Assembly: GCF_000224145.3 (NCBI RefSeq)
Contig: NC_020167.2
Span: forward strand, 1,292,690-1,356,689
DNA from: Ciona intestinalis
Taxonomy: Eukaryota; Chordata; Ascidiacea; Phlebobranchia; Cionidae
Length of the DNA stretch: 64,000 nucleotides
Direction: 5' to 3'
The notes under the pieces are model-generated. The model worked only from the letters and a program-made list of their open reading frames with translations. It did no database searches and was not told the DNA's origin. This document shows positions 1-12,216 of the stretch, piece by piece; position 1 is the stretch's first letter, and the number at the start of each line of letters is the position of its first letter. The translations under genes and the position numbers were made by a program.

Positions 1-101
1 GCACAAAATATTGTTTGTTGCCCACTTTTCTTGAACAAATATAGATTTAAATATATATAAACTTATTCTTTATTTTTTAATTAAAGATTTCTATTACAAA
101 C

Positions 102-2584
102 CTCCTGCCCAGTAGCCGGCCTCCGATGCATTAGTCCAGGATTGCTCATCAAAATCATATGCCCACTTCTGTATCTGTGAATTGATGTCATCCTGAATGA
201 AGGAGCTATTCACTTTGACAAGTTGATATCCATTCCCCTCTTCCACACATCTCTCGTTAGCAGTGGTGTAGTTCAGGGGAGGATAATTAAAGAACTTATA
301 CTCGTATTTCTTTTGCTTTGTTGCATTGCACGGCAATGTTACATTTGGTTCTATAAGGAGAGGTAGGAGTTAGTATACAACAACAGAAACACTTAACAGA
401 CTGCCTGTAGTCTAAAGTTGCCATTAAACTCGCCTTCGCCGTATTCATACTCACTTTATTCCTACCTTAATGGTGACAGATGAACGGCGGCATTTTTCTC
501 ATAAAAAAAATTTTTGTTTCTTTTATTACCTTAAACTTCAATTTTTATGGCGAAAGCAAAAGTTGAAAGTATACAAATTTTAACACAGTCTAGGTCTAAT
601 GGAAACCTACATTCATTATGACTTCTTTGGGAAAGTTATAATATAAATGCATATTTGCATAATAGAACTCTAAATATTCCTGAGTTACACTACTGTGCAT
701 ACATAATAAACCTCTATATATTCCTGAGTTAAACTACTGTGCATACAGTCTGACACTATTAACAACGTCTGAAAACAATATTTTGCAAGAAGGTATCAGC
801 TTCTTATTTGTCTAACATGTCATATCACTGTTGAAAATTTAATGTTGGCATTTATTGCAAGTGTCGCAAATGTTGGATGTTTCTTTACACGGCTCATGTG
901 TTGTTTGTTTTTTTAGGGCGATTATACACTGGCGACGAGGCACAGTTGGTTAGCGCGCCTGCTTCTAACCCAGAGGTAATGGGTTCAAGGCTCTTTGCTG
1001 CTACCATTGCGCGCGTACGTGTCCTTAGGCAAGACACTAGCCATGCGAGGATAAAGTACATTCACATTCATTCATTTAATCATTCAATCATTCACTTGAC
1101 ACAGTGTAAACAGTGTCTACTGTCTACTATACTAACCTATTTGACAAGTTTTGCCAGAGTACCCGTTTATGCAAATGCATTTTAGCGAAGATGTAGCTAA
1201 ATCCAATGTACAATTTCCTCCGTTGGCGCACTCATAACCATTGCATAAATCTGAAATATTTGCAAATTTACATCAAGGAAAGTTTACAAGAAAACTAAAA
1301 TTGCAATGCGGGATTTCCCCGATGACAAAACGTCTAAAAACAAAACTTCATAAACAAAACAACAACAAAAAAACAAGAGAAGATAGAAAAGCCATGCAAT
1401 GATTCCTATTAGTAAAATATTAAATAAACGTAAATTATACAACACAAATTTCGTAAGCAGTGGTGCTACCGTAAATAATGCTCGAGAAAATAGAATAAAA
1501 AGGTGTCCCATCTTCCCCCACCCTACTATATAGTGGATGGGGGGGGGAAGATGGGACACATTTATCACATAATATTTAAATATCCTGATCATGTTTTTAC
1601 CAATTAATTACAAAGATCTTAAAGGCCGTAAGGTTACGGTTTTATAACTCTTTGAATGTTCAAAATGTGTTTAGTAACATTTCGCCCAGTCGTGTTTCGA
1701 GTTCCGATCTACCACGCATGCACAATATCGCCCGGTACAAATATATTAGTCGAGAGAATCTATATCACTAAATCGGAATTTACTTACGTAATTGACAGAT
1801 GAAGTTCTTTTTTTGGTTTGCATTATCGTCACCCCACTTTCCAAGAATACCTGATGTAGTTTTCACCTGATCAATAGGCATAACCTTCATCGCATATGCC
1901 GTCGCATTACCGCCGTTCGGTTGGTTCCTATACCAGTTTTGATACACCCCATCTACAGCTGAATTATCAAGCCACATCCACTGATTGTTATATTCCCGAG
2001 CTCCAACCCAATAACCCAAGTGCCAGCAGTTGTTTCCACATTCACTTTGATCAACCGAGCTTTCCCATTGGGCCAATTGCTCAGTGACTTTTAGTTGGAT
2101 CCCGTTGTCTTTTATCAAAAGCAGACTTCCTTTTAGCGATGCACAAAAATCAAGAGCGCTTTGAAATTTCATCTTTTGTTCAGTGTTATTGTAAAATAAT
2201 ATTTTTATATTTTCGTGCAAAACTTCGCCCGCTGGCAGAACTGAAAGTGAAACGAAAAATTCCTATAGCTTATTTCAAATAAATCAGCATAACACAACAC
2301 TGAGTTGTATTTAACTCTTCAAAAACAAAAACCATTGGAAAAAATCATCCTTAAAGCCCAAAGTCACATACGTGGTAACGCGTAAGCTGGCACGAAGGTG
2401 TAAGAAACAAAACATCCGTGTTAAGATCTAACTATTTAAGCTTTAATGTAAGATTAGTGAAGTGAATTAAAAAGCGACATCCGTTAGAGCAAGCTAAGGA
2501 TAAAACTAACAAACCTGTATCCTCGCATCGTCCGTTGTACATAACTACAGCGAGGATCAGCCATAACTTTGTATCTATGTTCAT
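102..2584 (-). CDS. Secreted C-type lectin, CTLD-EGF-CTLD, 5' part
   Basis: Exons on the minus strand: 2515-2584, 1788-2240, 1137-1250 and 102-350; the gene runs on past the left edge. Reading phases agree at every junction. Exon 1 gives a short N-terminus with a hydrophobic signal peptide (WLILAVVMYNG). Exon 2 is a full C-type lectin domain of about 150 residues. It has QPN at the sugar-binding loop, where EPN or QPD is usual, and WGD where WND is usual, so calcium-dependent sugar binding is plausible but unproven. Exon 3 is one EGF-like domain with six cysteines (CNGYECANGGNC... CICINGYSGKTC). Exon 4 starts a second CTLD, cut by the window edge. The product is probably a secreted or cell-surface recognition protein. 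No specific orthologue is recognised, and the sugar specificity is unknown. Confidence 0.85.
351..1136. other. Lectin intron 3 with short tandem duplication and SINE
   Basis: Intron between the EGF exon and the second CTLD exon. Positions 668-750 hold two copies of a ~44-bp unit (CTGAGTTACACTACTGTGCA and a near match). About 925-1075 is a tRNA-headed SINE fragment (GGTTAGCGCGCCTGC, then GGGTTCAAGGCTC, then the GGCAAGACACT segment). No coding signal was seen. Confidence 0.6.
1483..1700. mobile_element. Two abutting MITE pieces
   Basis: A leftward-facing end (GTGTCCCATCTTCCCCCA, about 1502-1530) abuts a rightward-facing end (GGGGGAAGATGGGACACA, about 1541-1560), followed by the family's internal sequence (ATCCTGATCATGTTTTTA) to about 1690. 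This looks like one copy inserted into or beside another. It lies in intron 2 of the lectin gene. Confidence 0.7.
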
Positions 2585-4104
2585 TATTTCAAACTGCACA
2601 TCGAGCATCAATCCACACAGTAAAGTGGACTTGTATATCAATGATGCTTAAATATTAACACAATATTTGTACAAAGGCATCGTTATTGCTGTAATCCCAG
2701 TCGTATATAAAATCGCGTTGGTGTTATATACGAACAATTGGCGACATATTAACTCGATAAGTGTATACTGGTTTCAGTTTTATGTATTGTTAATATTTAA
2801 ATTGATATAATAGATAAACATTACTGCTTTCGTTTTAATGTCGATTTTAGATGGCTTAGTAGTTGTGTTTGCTCATCTCTTTAAAAAATATATTGCAATA
2901 CTATAGCAATGCACACATACTTTTGTACATTAATATACATCATTCAATGGGCGAAAAAAATGTTACAGTATTATTCGAGATATCCTAACGGTCCCAAAAA
3001 ATGCGAGGTAACGGCGGTTACTGATGCTAAGTGTTATTAAAACCTGGTAGTGAACAAACACATCATTTTTTAAATGCCTGTTAAAGGGCATAACAATATT
3101 ATAAGGTTTATTTTCAATGCCCGCTGCTGAGTCGTATTAAAATTATCCATATTTTGAAGTTTGCCAGTTTGAATCATTAATATAGTATCGAAGTTAAATA
3201 TACTAGCTAGGCTAAAATATATACAGTTTGTATACATATTTTCAAATATAATTATAAAACATTTTTTATATGCTTAACTAAACTTTAAACATTCTTAGTT
3301 TAGATTTTTGAACGAAATCAGCATAAAAATATCTTTTTAAAATTTATATATATAATGTTTACATGGCAAAGCAATTTGCAGGCAGCAGTTAATTAATTTA
3401 TGTGGGTTTACTACAAGTTGCAAAATACTATAATAATAAAGTCGTTTAAATTTTTGTCTCATCTTTGGCTACCCTTTTGTTGTTTTGTAGGTTTTCATTG
3501 CCAAACTTTGAAAGGTTTGTTTTTAATTTAATAATTTATACCTCTATTTTTTTTTTAATATTTTATTATTTACTAATATTTAATTATTTACTAAGACTAA
3601 TTAACAATTGCTTTAGGTTAAGAACAAAACATTTTATTTTCAAATGAACATTTTAAATGGTTCTTATTAACGTCGCAACGAAAGAAACACTATTTTTATA
3701 TTTAACATAATTAATGTAAACCGAGTGCATCGCCTATAGTTAAAAGGTTTACCTGGCGCAAATTAACGCGTTTAGGCAATGGTCCGTGACTCTGTGGGAC
3801 ATCGTGCACAACCCCACTGTATGCCAATATTTAAAGTTTGTTCAACGAAATTTTTGGCAAAATAAACTTAAAATGCGATCGGCAGAATTTTTGTTTAATT
3901 TCAGTGTATAGTAATTCAGCACCTTAATTAAATTCTCTAATTGTAGCAATATCCTGATATCTTGTTTAATATTTCCGTAATCGGTCACATTGACAACGTT
4001 TGTGTTCAATGTACGAATCGTCGAGTTTGCCGTAAACAGTCTTGGATCATTTGTTGTCTAAATTAATCTGGTCTGTGTATATTGGAAAGTCAAAGGTTTA
4101 AAAA
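2585..4104. other. Intergenic, lectin to ceramidase 1
   Basis: Divergent spacer between the minus-strand lectin start and the first plus-strand ceramidase. It is very AT-rich and no coding signal was found. About 3860-4100 is closely matched at about 6930-7207, so the ceramidase 1 and 2 promoter regions are duplicates. Confidence 0.6.
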
Positions 4105-5876
4105 ATGCACCTGCCTTTAAGTGTTTTCGCGTATCATTCGTCAGATGTAAACTGGTGTGAACCAGATTACGAAGTTTCATCTTTCACAGTTGAGTTTTGG
4201 AACTCGGTAAGTAATGTTTAGACAGTTGACTATCAGGGCAGCACGTGCTCGTACTATGTTTTGTAATATATTGGTGACAATTTAGACAACTCATGAGGGA
4301 GCACTTGGGTGGAGTAATTGTGGTTATAATGTCGTGACCAAGGACTGGAATAGATACAGCAATATAGTTGTTAAACATATCTTTAAAATAAAGGAATATA
4401 GTTACACAAACATCTAATGGTTAATAATACTTTTAACATTGTATAAATACCGCGTTCTTTTATCCCGATTAATGCCCTATGACTTTGAAATTAGTATAGT
4501 GCGTGAATTTAATATTTTTCACAGAGGAGGACGTGTGTCAAAAAGTACCACCTGCTGTATACTTTATAGACTGGCGTATCGTATTCTAAACACACAATTA
4601 AATGAATTCAAATGTATTAAACCGTCCTTAAGGTGATTTTAGATCATTTTATGTTTAACATTATATTTTCTTTAACAGATTTCAGGCATACCGATGATAG
4701 TTTTGTCATTGATTATGATCAGTTTAAATGGCGATTACACGCGTTTGGTACCACACTGCAGGTACGCGAATGTGGTTTGGTGGCTGCTAGTGGTGACAGG
4801 TAAATTGTACAAGTTTACATGATATTGATAAAATATTTATCTGGTATTTTTAAGGTATAGGAAGTATATATTTTCACGCAACCTTGAGCCTTTTCGGGCA
4901 GTTTTTGGACGAGATTAGTATAATATGGTTGGGATTTGCTGTGCTTGCGATGTATGCTGAACCGTCGGTCGTTTGCCTTCCTTCTTCATTTAACAAGAAC
5001 AGGTGCGGTGTCTCATATTGCCAAATATAAGTTCATATTATTGGTATACTAAATATACAGAAAAGTTTACATATTGAATCATACGTTATAGAACACTGTA
5101 CCAGTCACTAATGTTGGCAGCTGCTATCGTGGCGACAACACTCTCGTTTGTCGAACCAAAGTTTAACCACGTGTGGTTGTTTCTGTTCGTTGTTCCTGTT
5201 GTCCGGGGAGTCACTATGAAAAAATCAAGGTTTGAATTTAAATGAGAAGCTTTAAGATAAAACAAGATATTGTATTATTTACCTATAAATATATAAACTC
5301 AGCAGGAATCCTAATATGGAAAAGTTTCAAGCCTTGGGAAGAAATGGTCTCGTGTTCTTAGCACTTGCAGTCATATGCTGGGTACTTGACAGAATATTTT
5401 GTCCGTTTATGCTTTCAATCCGTTTCCCTTATCTTCACGCTGTTTGGTAAGTTGTGGTTTTTAGATTATTTTATAATCGTAATCACCACCGAAGCTTTCA
5501 TAATATGCGTATTTTCACGTCTTCTTTATGCATCATTTTTTAACGATACATGGCCATTTATTGGAGCCCTCTTTCTTGTTTATGTTTCTATAATCTGGTC
5601 ATACTAACATTTAAATTGTGAAATATAAAGACAAGACATGTTGCGATATTAATCAGAGAAACAGGTATACGAGTTTTTCCCTCATGTAGTTCTGTTTAGC
5701 TGACATAAATTGTTTTCTTTTGCAGGCACATTTTGGTTCTAATTGCTGCAAATATGGTTTTCGTGTTTGGCGCCTTCGACTACGCAAACCAAACTGCTTC
5801 AAGGCATGAACCGTATCTCGCGTTTGTACCTTTACTTGGTTCATATGTTGGAATATGGTACGTCGCTTTTCGCTAG
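4105..5876 (+). CDS. Alkaline ceramidase, tandem copy 1
   Basis: Six exons: 4105-4206, 4679-4799, 4855-5002, 5092-5229, 5306-5446 and 5726-5876, giving 266 aa; all phases close. Alkaline ceramidases hydrolyse ceramide to sphingosine and fatty acid in ER or Golgi membranes and have seven membrane segments. The ACER signature is intact: GSIYFHATL then GQFLDE (Ser, His and Asp of the zinc site, spaced 4 and 11 as in ACER3) and FPYLHAVWHIL (two zinc His, 4 apart, split across exons 5 and 6). The calcium loop reads NWCEPD with a downstream Glu, where vertebrate family members have DWCE-N. Exon 6 ends a few residues earlier than in copies 2 and 3 (stop directly after VAFR). The sequence is closer to ACER1/2 than to ACER3. 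AATAAA signals lie near 6026. Confidence 0.92.
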
Positions 5877-7207
5877 CCAAAACCGGAAAAGCACATGATT
5901 AATACCACAAAAAGCAAGACAACATTCGTTCCTAAAAGCATAAGTGTTAATAAGTTTTAGTTCCCCGCTCACGCACAGACGCATATTATTGTGTTACATT
6001 TAATGTTGTTCATTCAGAAATGTGAAATAAACAAATAAATGTGCAAATTTATATCTGTGACACAGAAACTAGCAGTGTTCGTTAATCTCGACTGGTTAAT
6101 TCTAAGTTGCAGAATACTATTAATATAAAATCTGTATTTTTGTTTCATTCCACCCCACTTTGCAGTTTTGTGGGACAATATTGATCATTATTTATACCTC
6201 ACTCAATAATTTAAACCTTAAGAGCAATTCAAACATAATACCCTTAAGTATTAACAGGATAATGTAGGAGCTTGTTCGGGAAAAATACAAAGTAGCAATT
6301 CCATATGTGTACAAAGACAATAATTATTTAACTTGATTTTAAAAGCGTACATTTTTGTTTCGTGCTATTTACGTGTATTTTCAATAAAAAAATGTTTTTT
6401 TATTGAAAACTAACAAGAATTTTGAACCGTTCCTTCTTGCCCCGGCTGTTTCAGAATCGCTTATTAACTTTTTGTGTGTTTCAATATATTTCCTTGAAAT
6501 TTTACAAACAAATTAATGAATGTATATTGGAAGACTAACTATACAGTATATATCTTGTCAGGGCAGTTCATAATTATCTTTCTGCATGCAGAGAAAATGC
6601 CCTAAAATTGTGTTCTGTGCTGGGTGTATATACATTAATATACATATAGTAGAGTGGGGGAAGATGGGACATCTGTTTATTCCATTTTCTCGTCCCATTT
6701 TGTAGTAAACAAGGAAATTCAAAGAATTATTAAACCGTATCCTTACGACTCCAAAGGACCGTTGTTAATTTAAAAAAAAAACGATTAGGGTATTTAGATA
6801 TTATGTGCTAAAGGTGTCCCGTCTTCCCCCACCATACTATATATTGACCTGGTTCGCTGAATCATACTAAAACTGTCGAAAAAACAATCCCACTTGTAAC
6901 CTTTTAAAATATTGTTTCGAATCTGTGATTATGTTATAATGGACCTGCTGTTACAATGAAATTAACTTGAAATACGAACGACAGAATTTTTTGTTAATTT
7001 TGGTGTATAGTGGTTTAGCACCTTAATTAAGTTCCTTAGTTCTGGCAATATCCTGATGTCTTGTTTAATATTTCCGTTATCGGTCATATTAACAACTACG
7101 TTTGTGTTCAATTTACGAATCGTTGCAGTTTGCCGTAAACAGTCTTGAATCATTTGTTGTCTAAATTAATCTGGTCTGTGTATATTGGAAAAGCGAATAT
7201 TTAAGAA
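5877..7207. other. Spacer between ceramidase 1 and 2
   Basis: Holds the copy 1 3' UTR (about 5877-6050, homologous to the copy 3 3' UTR near 11486-11640), a full-length MITE at 6646-6844, and from about 6930 a duplicate of the copy 1 promoter region. Confidence 0.6.
6646..6844. mobile_element. MITE, full length
   Basis: About 200 bp with inverted ends TAGAGTGGGGGAAGATGGGACA and GTGTCCCGTCTTCCCCCACC, flanked by TATA-rich sequence, consistent with TA target duplication. Internal landmarks shared with the other copies are TAGTAAACAA, CCTTACGACTCC and TTAGATATTATGTGCTAAAGG. It may be the Cimi-1 MITE family described in Ciona; that name is from memory and was not checked by comparison. Confidence 0.85.
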
Positions 7208-8935
7208 ATGCGCTTGCCTTCAAATATTTTCGCTTATCATTCGTCAGATGTAAACTGGTGTGAACCAGATTATGAAGTTTCATCTTTCACAATTGAGTTT
7301 TGGAACTCGGTGAGTGATACTTTATCTATTTATCCTAGTTTAACGTACATTAACGTTTGATAAGTTCGTAATACACGTGGCCTTTCATTAGGGTACAGCT
7401 CTTTTGTAGTGAATCCACACACCGATTAGTGCAAACGATATTAAGCTATACCATTTACTTAAAAACACATCAAACAACTTGTTTTATACAATTGGTCAAA
7501 ATTAAAATATAATAGTTAGATAAACAGCTAATAGTTAAATTTTAAATATTCTAATTAAAAATGTTGAAGAACCACCTGCTGTACAGGCCTTTAAACTGAC
7601 GTATGTCGTATTCTAAACACATAATTAAATGGATTCAAATGTATTATATTTTGTAACCGCGTCGGATCCCAATGCGATTTCAGTTCATTTTATGTTTAAC
7701 ATTATAATTTCTTTAACAGATTTCAGGCATACCGATGATAGTTTCGTCATTGATTATGATCAGTTTAAATGACGATTACACGCGTTTGGTACCAAACTGC
7801 AGGTACGCGAATGTGGTTTGGTGGCTGCTGGTGGTGACAGGTAAATTGTGCTCAGTTGTAGAAAACACGAATCCTAAATAAAAAGTTTGTTTCTAAGGTA
7901 TAGGAACTATATATTTTCACGCAACCTTGAGCCTTTTCGGGCAGTTTTTGGACGAGATTGGAATAATATGGCTAGGATTTGCTACGGCTGCGATGTATGC
8001 TGAACCGTCGGTCGTTTTTCTTCCTTCGTTCTTTAACACGAACAGGTTTGTTACATGTAAATATATCCGCATTATAAAGCTCCTTTCACAACCTTTAAGT
8101 AGCTAATAGAATTTATTGATATGATTTTCAGACCATTGTACCACTTACTAATGCTGGCAGCTGCTGTTTTGGTCACATTGCTTTCATTTGTCGAACCACA
8201 GTTGAATCACGTGTGGTTGTTTCTTTTTACTCTTTCTTTCAGTTTACGGTGGTATAAAATGAACGAAGCAAGGTATATACCAACTTTTTAATTTGGGGGA
8301 CGATGAACATTATAGGCTACAACAATTCTAGCATTTTGGTTAAAATCAGATCTAAATTAAACAGAGATGTTATCAACGATAATGAAACCTTCCAAGCTTT
8401 GGGAAGAACTAGCCTCGTGTTCTTCGCACTTGCAGTCATATGCTGGGTACTTGACAGAGTCTTTTGTCCGTTTATGCTTTCAATCCGTTTCCCTTATCTT
8501 CACGCTGTTTGGTGAGTTTGGTTCATTCTGACACTTGCAGTAATTTTCTAAGTCTCCGATTACTTCTGTTAGGTTTAGAATTAACAAACAAATATAAAAA
8601 AACTTTCCATCAGGCAAATTAGAAAGCGAACAGTATTAGTTGTGTAACTTTAGCATTATTTAATACTAACACAAGGTAACATTATATTGTAACCTTTTCT
8701 TATATACATTTTTATTCATTAGGCTATATGTATTTACATAATAATGTTTTTGTTTTACAGGCACATTTTGATTACTATTGCATCAAACAAGTTTTTCGTG
8801 TTTACTTCCTTCGGTTACGCAATGCGAACTGCCTCAGAGCATGAGCCTTATCTAGCGTTTTTACCTTTTGTTCCTGGTTCCTCTATTGGAATGTGGCATG
8901 TAGCGTTTCACATGCCAAATCGAAAAAGCATTTAA
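7208..8935 (+). CDS. Alkaline ceramidase, tandem copy 2
   Basis: Exons 7208-7309, 7720-7840, 7898-8045, 8132-8272, 8365-8511 and 8761-8935, giving 277 aa, with phases consistent. It has the same seven-membrane ceramidase fold and motifs as copy 1 (FHATL, FLDE, YLHAVWHI). It is the most divergent copy: exon 3 reads GTIYFH, so the Ser expected in the active-site cluster is Thr; exon 4 ends SFSLRWYKMNEA; exon 5 opens with a different linker (DVINDNETF); and the C-terminal tail differs. The calcium loop is NWCEPD, as in its neighbours. Its 5' flank is nearly the same as that of copy 1. The Thr substitution could alter catalysis. The open frame and intact splice sites argue that it is a working gene. 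Confidence 0.9.
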
Positions 8936-9847
8936 CATTTTTGGGCCAATTACAAATAAAGAAAAAAGTCCTAATGTGATATCGTTTCAATTACAGTGAA
9001 TATAAAATAAATCTTTGCGCTAGTGCCCCGAAAAGCAGGTGACATGCGTATATAATTGGGCATTCTAAAACGCATTTAACATTTTCGGACCACTTACAAA
9101 TAAAGACAAATATTTCAAATACAAAAAAAGTTTTAATGTGATACTCACAAAATCAACGGTAAAGTGTTAGTGGCGAGACCTGTCATATATTACAATTAAT
9201 GTTTTATTTGCACACAAATGAAGTAAGCCTTATTAGAAGTAACTTTATTCGGGAAACACACTGCCAAACGGTTTCCCAGCAGCTACCCGGAACTTACAAA
9301 AGTTCTACAGGTGTATATACGACGTGTGCCAATATGCCAATATACGAAAGGTTATAAGAGCTATACAGTGTATCTGCGTGGTAATTTTTGTTACTTGGTT
9401 TTAGCGAGCATGCAGTTACACATTGAAGTATTTAGCTCTACACAAAAGCCAGAAATTTGCGTTTGCGTTTTTCTTGAATTCTGGGCTCTCTGGAATGAAT
9501 TAAGGCAGCGTACGTGTTATTCAATTTAAAAATACTAAATCTGCTAAAGGTACGTGTATACAAATCATGTTTGTAAAGTAACATTACGGATTCAACATTC
9601 AGACTATTCAGTTAAAGATGTTAATTCGGGAAAGTTTTTCAAATCCCTTCGCCGACGTTCAATTCATTTTGCATGTCTTGTACATTTAATAATGGATTAG
9701 CTTTAATTGCAATCTGTCTTCGCTACAGAATTGGAGCAATTAGCTCGATTCAAATAATTAGGATTGCTACAGTTTTGCGTGAATGACTCGTAGTGTGTGG
9801 CACAACAAAGGAACTTGCTAGGTATCAAGACGAACAGAAAGGCTACA
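8936..9847. other. Spacer between ceramidase 2 and 3, duplicated 3' UTR
   Basis: The 3' UTR segment after the copy 2 stop (about 8931-8985, GGGCCAATTACAAATAAAG) recurs about 120 bp downstream (9071-9140, CGGACCACTTACAAATAAAG), a small tandem duplication including the poly(A) signal. The remainder shows nothing recognisable. The upstream region of copy 3 does not resemble those of copies 1 and 2. Confidence 0.5.
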
Positions 9848-11485
9848 ATGTATTTATCTTCAAATATTTTCGCGTATCATTCCTCAGATGTAAACTGGTG
9901 TGAACCAGATTATGAAGTTTCATCTTTCACAATTGAGTTTTGGAACTCGGTAAGTAATTTAAGTATTTTTGTTTGTTTTCTTTCGCAAAACCTCACAGTT
10001 GCACATAGAAAACAGGTGTTGAGCGTTTGTCAATATATTATAATTTCTTTAACAGATTTCAGGCATACCGATGATAGTTTTGTCATTGATTATGATCAGT
10101 TTGAATGGCGATTACACGCGTTTGGTACCACACTGCAGGTACGCGAATGTGGTTTGGTGGCTGCTGGCGGTGACAGGTAAATTGTACAAGTTTGCACGAT
10201 ATAGATAAGACATTTATATCTGTTTCCTTTTGAAGGTGTTGGAAGTATATATTTTCACGCAACCTTGAGCCTTTTCGGGCAATTTTTGGACGAGATTGGA
10301 ATAATATGGTTGGGGTTTGCTGTTCTTGCGATGTATGCTGAACCGTCGGTCGTTTTTCTTCCTTCTTCATTTAACAAGAACAGGTACGGTGACTCATATT
10401 GCCAAATATAAGTTTAAGGATAATGGTATATTATATATATATATATAGAAATGTTAACATATTTAATCATACGTTATAGAACATTGTACCAGTCACTGAT
10501 GTTGGCAGCTGCTATCGTGGCGACAACACTCTCGTTTGTTGAACCAAAGTTTAACCACGTGTGGTTGTTTCTGTTCGTTGTTCCTGTTGTCCGGGGAGTC
10601 ACTATGAAAAAAGCAAGGTTTAAATTTGAATCAGTAGCTTCAACATAAAACAAGATATTGTACTAACTAGATGGAAATGTATAATTTTATTAGGAATCTT
10701 AATATGGAAAAGTTTCAAGCTTTGGGAAGAAACGGACTTGTGTTCTTAGCACTTGCAGTCATATGCTGGGTACTTGACAGAGTCTTTTGTCCGTTTATGC
10801 TTTCAATCCGTTTCCCTTATCTTCACGCTGTTTGGTAATATATAGTTATAAAATTATTACCTAATTGTAATTTTAGTTGGATGCGGTGGTAGCCTGGTAG
10901 ATCCCTTAACACAATTGCAACTAACTACTTCCGAGTATTAAAAGCTTCTTTATTACCTTTTACGATTGAAACATTTTCCTAAATTTAACGGCTCAAATGT
11001 ATCATGACACCTGAGTTTTAGAATATGAATTTTACGTCTTTTTTATTCATCGTTTTATAACGATACGTGCTTATTCATTAGAGCTTTATTTCTTGTTTAT
11101 GTTCTAGTAATCTGCTTCTTTACCAAGCTTATAGCCTATAGGCCCTAGGCTGCTAAAGTCTATAGAAGTGATATCTATTGACTTTAACACTAATATTAAA
11201 ACTGTGAATATACAGAAATACAGCCAAATGTGCGATGTTAATCAGAAAGACATTTCTACTCGATTTTTTATTACATACCTGTATAATTATAATCAAATTG
11301 TTTTGTTTTGCAGGCACATTTTGGTTTTAATTGCTGCAAATATGGTTTTCGTGTTTGGCGCCTTTGACTACGCAAACCAAACTGCTTCACGGCATGAACC
11401 GTATCTCGCGTTTGTACCTTTACTTGGTTCATATGTTGGAATATGGTACGTCGCTTTTCGCTTGCCAAACCGGAAAAGCACATGA
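9848..11485 (+). CDS. Alkaline ceramidase, tandem copy 3
   Basis: Exons 9848-9949, 10056-10176, 10236-10383, 10480-10617, 10694-10834 and 11314-11485, giving 273 aa. The ATG at 9848 was chosen because it aligns with the starts of copies 1 and 2; no in-frame ATG further upstream was seen. Catalytic motifs are complete (GSIYFHATL, FLDE, YLHAVWHI), and the calcium loop is NWCEPD. The tail RLPNRKST is a few residues longer than in copy 1. Exons 2-6, intron 3 and the 3' UTR resemble copy 1 closely, while the 5' flank is unrelated. It therefore probably has the same enzymatic role as copy 1 under different transcriptional control. A poly(A) signal, TTAATAAAG, lies near 11627. Confidence 0.92.
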
Positions 11486-11754
11486 CGGGTTTGCATTGAA
11501 TCCACAAAAAGCAAATTACAGCATTCGTTATTTAAAGCATGAGTGTTAGTGGGTTTTAGTTCTGCTTCCACGCACAGATGCGTGAATATTGTGTTGACTT
11601 AAATTTTATTTAATCGGGAATCTACTTAATAAAGTGTCTGAACCTCAGCCCAAATTTTCTCATTATAAAGTTTTGTTGCTTGCGATTTTTTACGTCGTAT
11701 TTAAATATTTCGAAGGAGGTAGATTCGCTTGCACTCTATATCGATATATAGTGT

Positions 11755-12080
11755 AGGATAAAATTGGATTCGAGGTAAGATGGGACACCTCCTTCATGGG
11801 TAGTTATACTCAATACATGATAGACAAAACAAATGTTGTGGTTTTATTTGAAAATATTTTCACCGGCCGAAAAAGTGTGTTGCAATTAAATGTGTTTATT
11901 GTTTTTAGTATTAAAATTATTTGTTGAACGAATAAAACATTTTCCTAGGGAATAAAAGTAATAATATGCTCATTTTAAAAGCTGAATGTTTTTAAAACTG
12001 TTAAAATTTCGTAGTTTGCGATCAATCCAGTAACGTATGCCCTAATAAAATAGGTTATTTTTTAACGATTGTAAAAATGT
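11755..12080 (+). repeat. Longer relative of the MITE family, copy 1
   Basis: Opens with GAGGTAAGATGGGACACCTC and shares a series of blocks with 37640-38150: AACAAATGTT, TATTTTCAC, AATAAAACATT, GTAGTTTGCGAT and CCAGTAACGTATGCC. It seems to be a separate, longer element whose ends resemble those of the short MITE. Confidence 0.55.
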
Positions 12081-12216
12081 TGTCAGGATAGTTAAGAGCG
12101 GACCCGACTAACCACGACTCTTTGTCTTTGAATTTAAGCGGTAATTAAATCCGAGGTATTGTAAAATACGTTCCTATAGAAAATGTTTGTGTTATAACTC
12201 GTGTGTTTTAAAGTGG

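Noticed and set aside
1284-1592. Minus-strand ORF of 102 codons overlapping the double MITE
   Set aside because: Its frame runs through the MITE ends and low-complexity T-rich sequence inside the lectin intron.
9311-9529. ORF of 72 codons before ceramidase 3, considered as an upstream exon
   Set aside because: Non-homologous to any ceramidase N-terminus and starts in repeat-free AT-rich DNA; the ATG at 9848 aligns with both paralogues.
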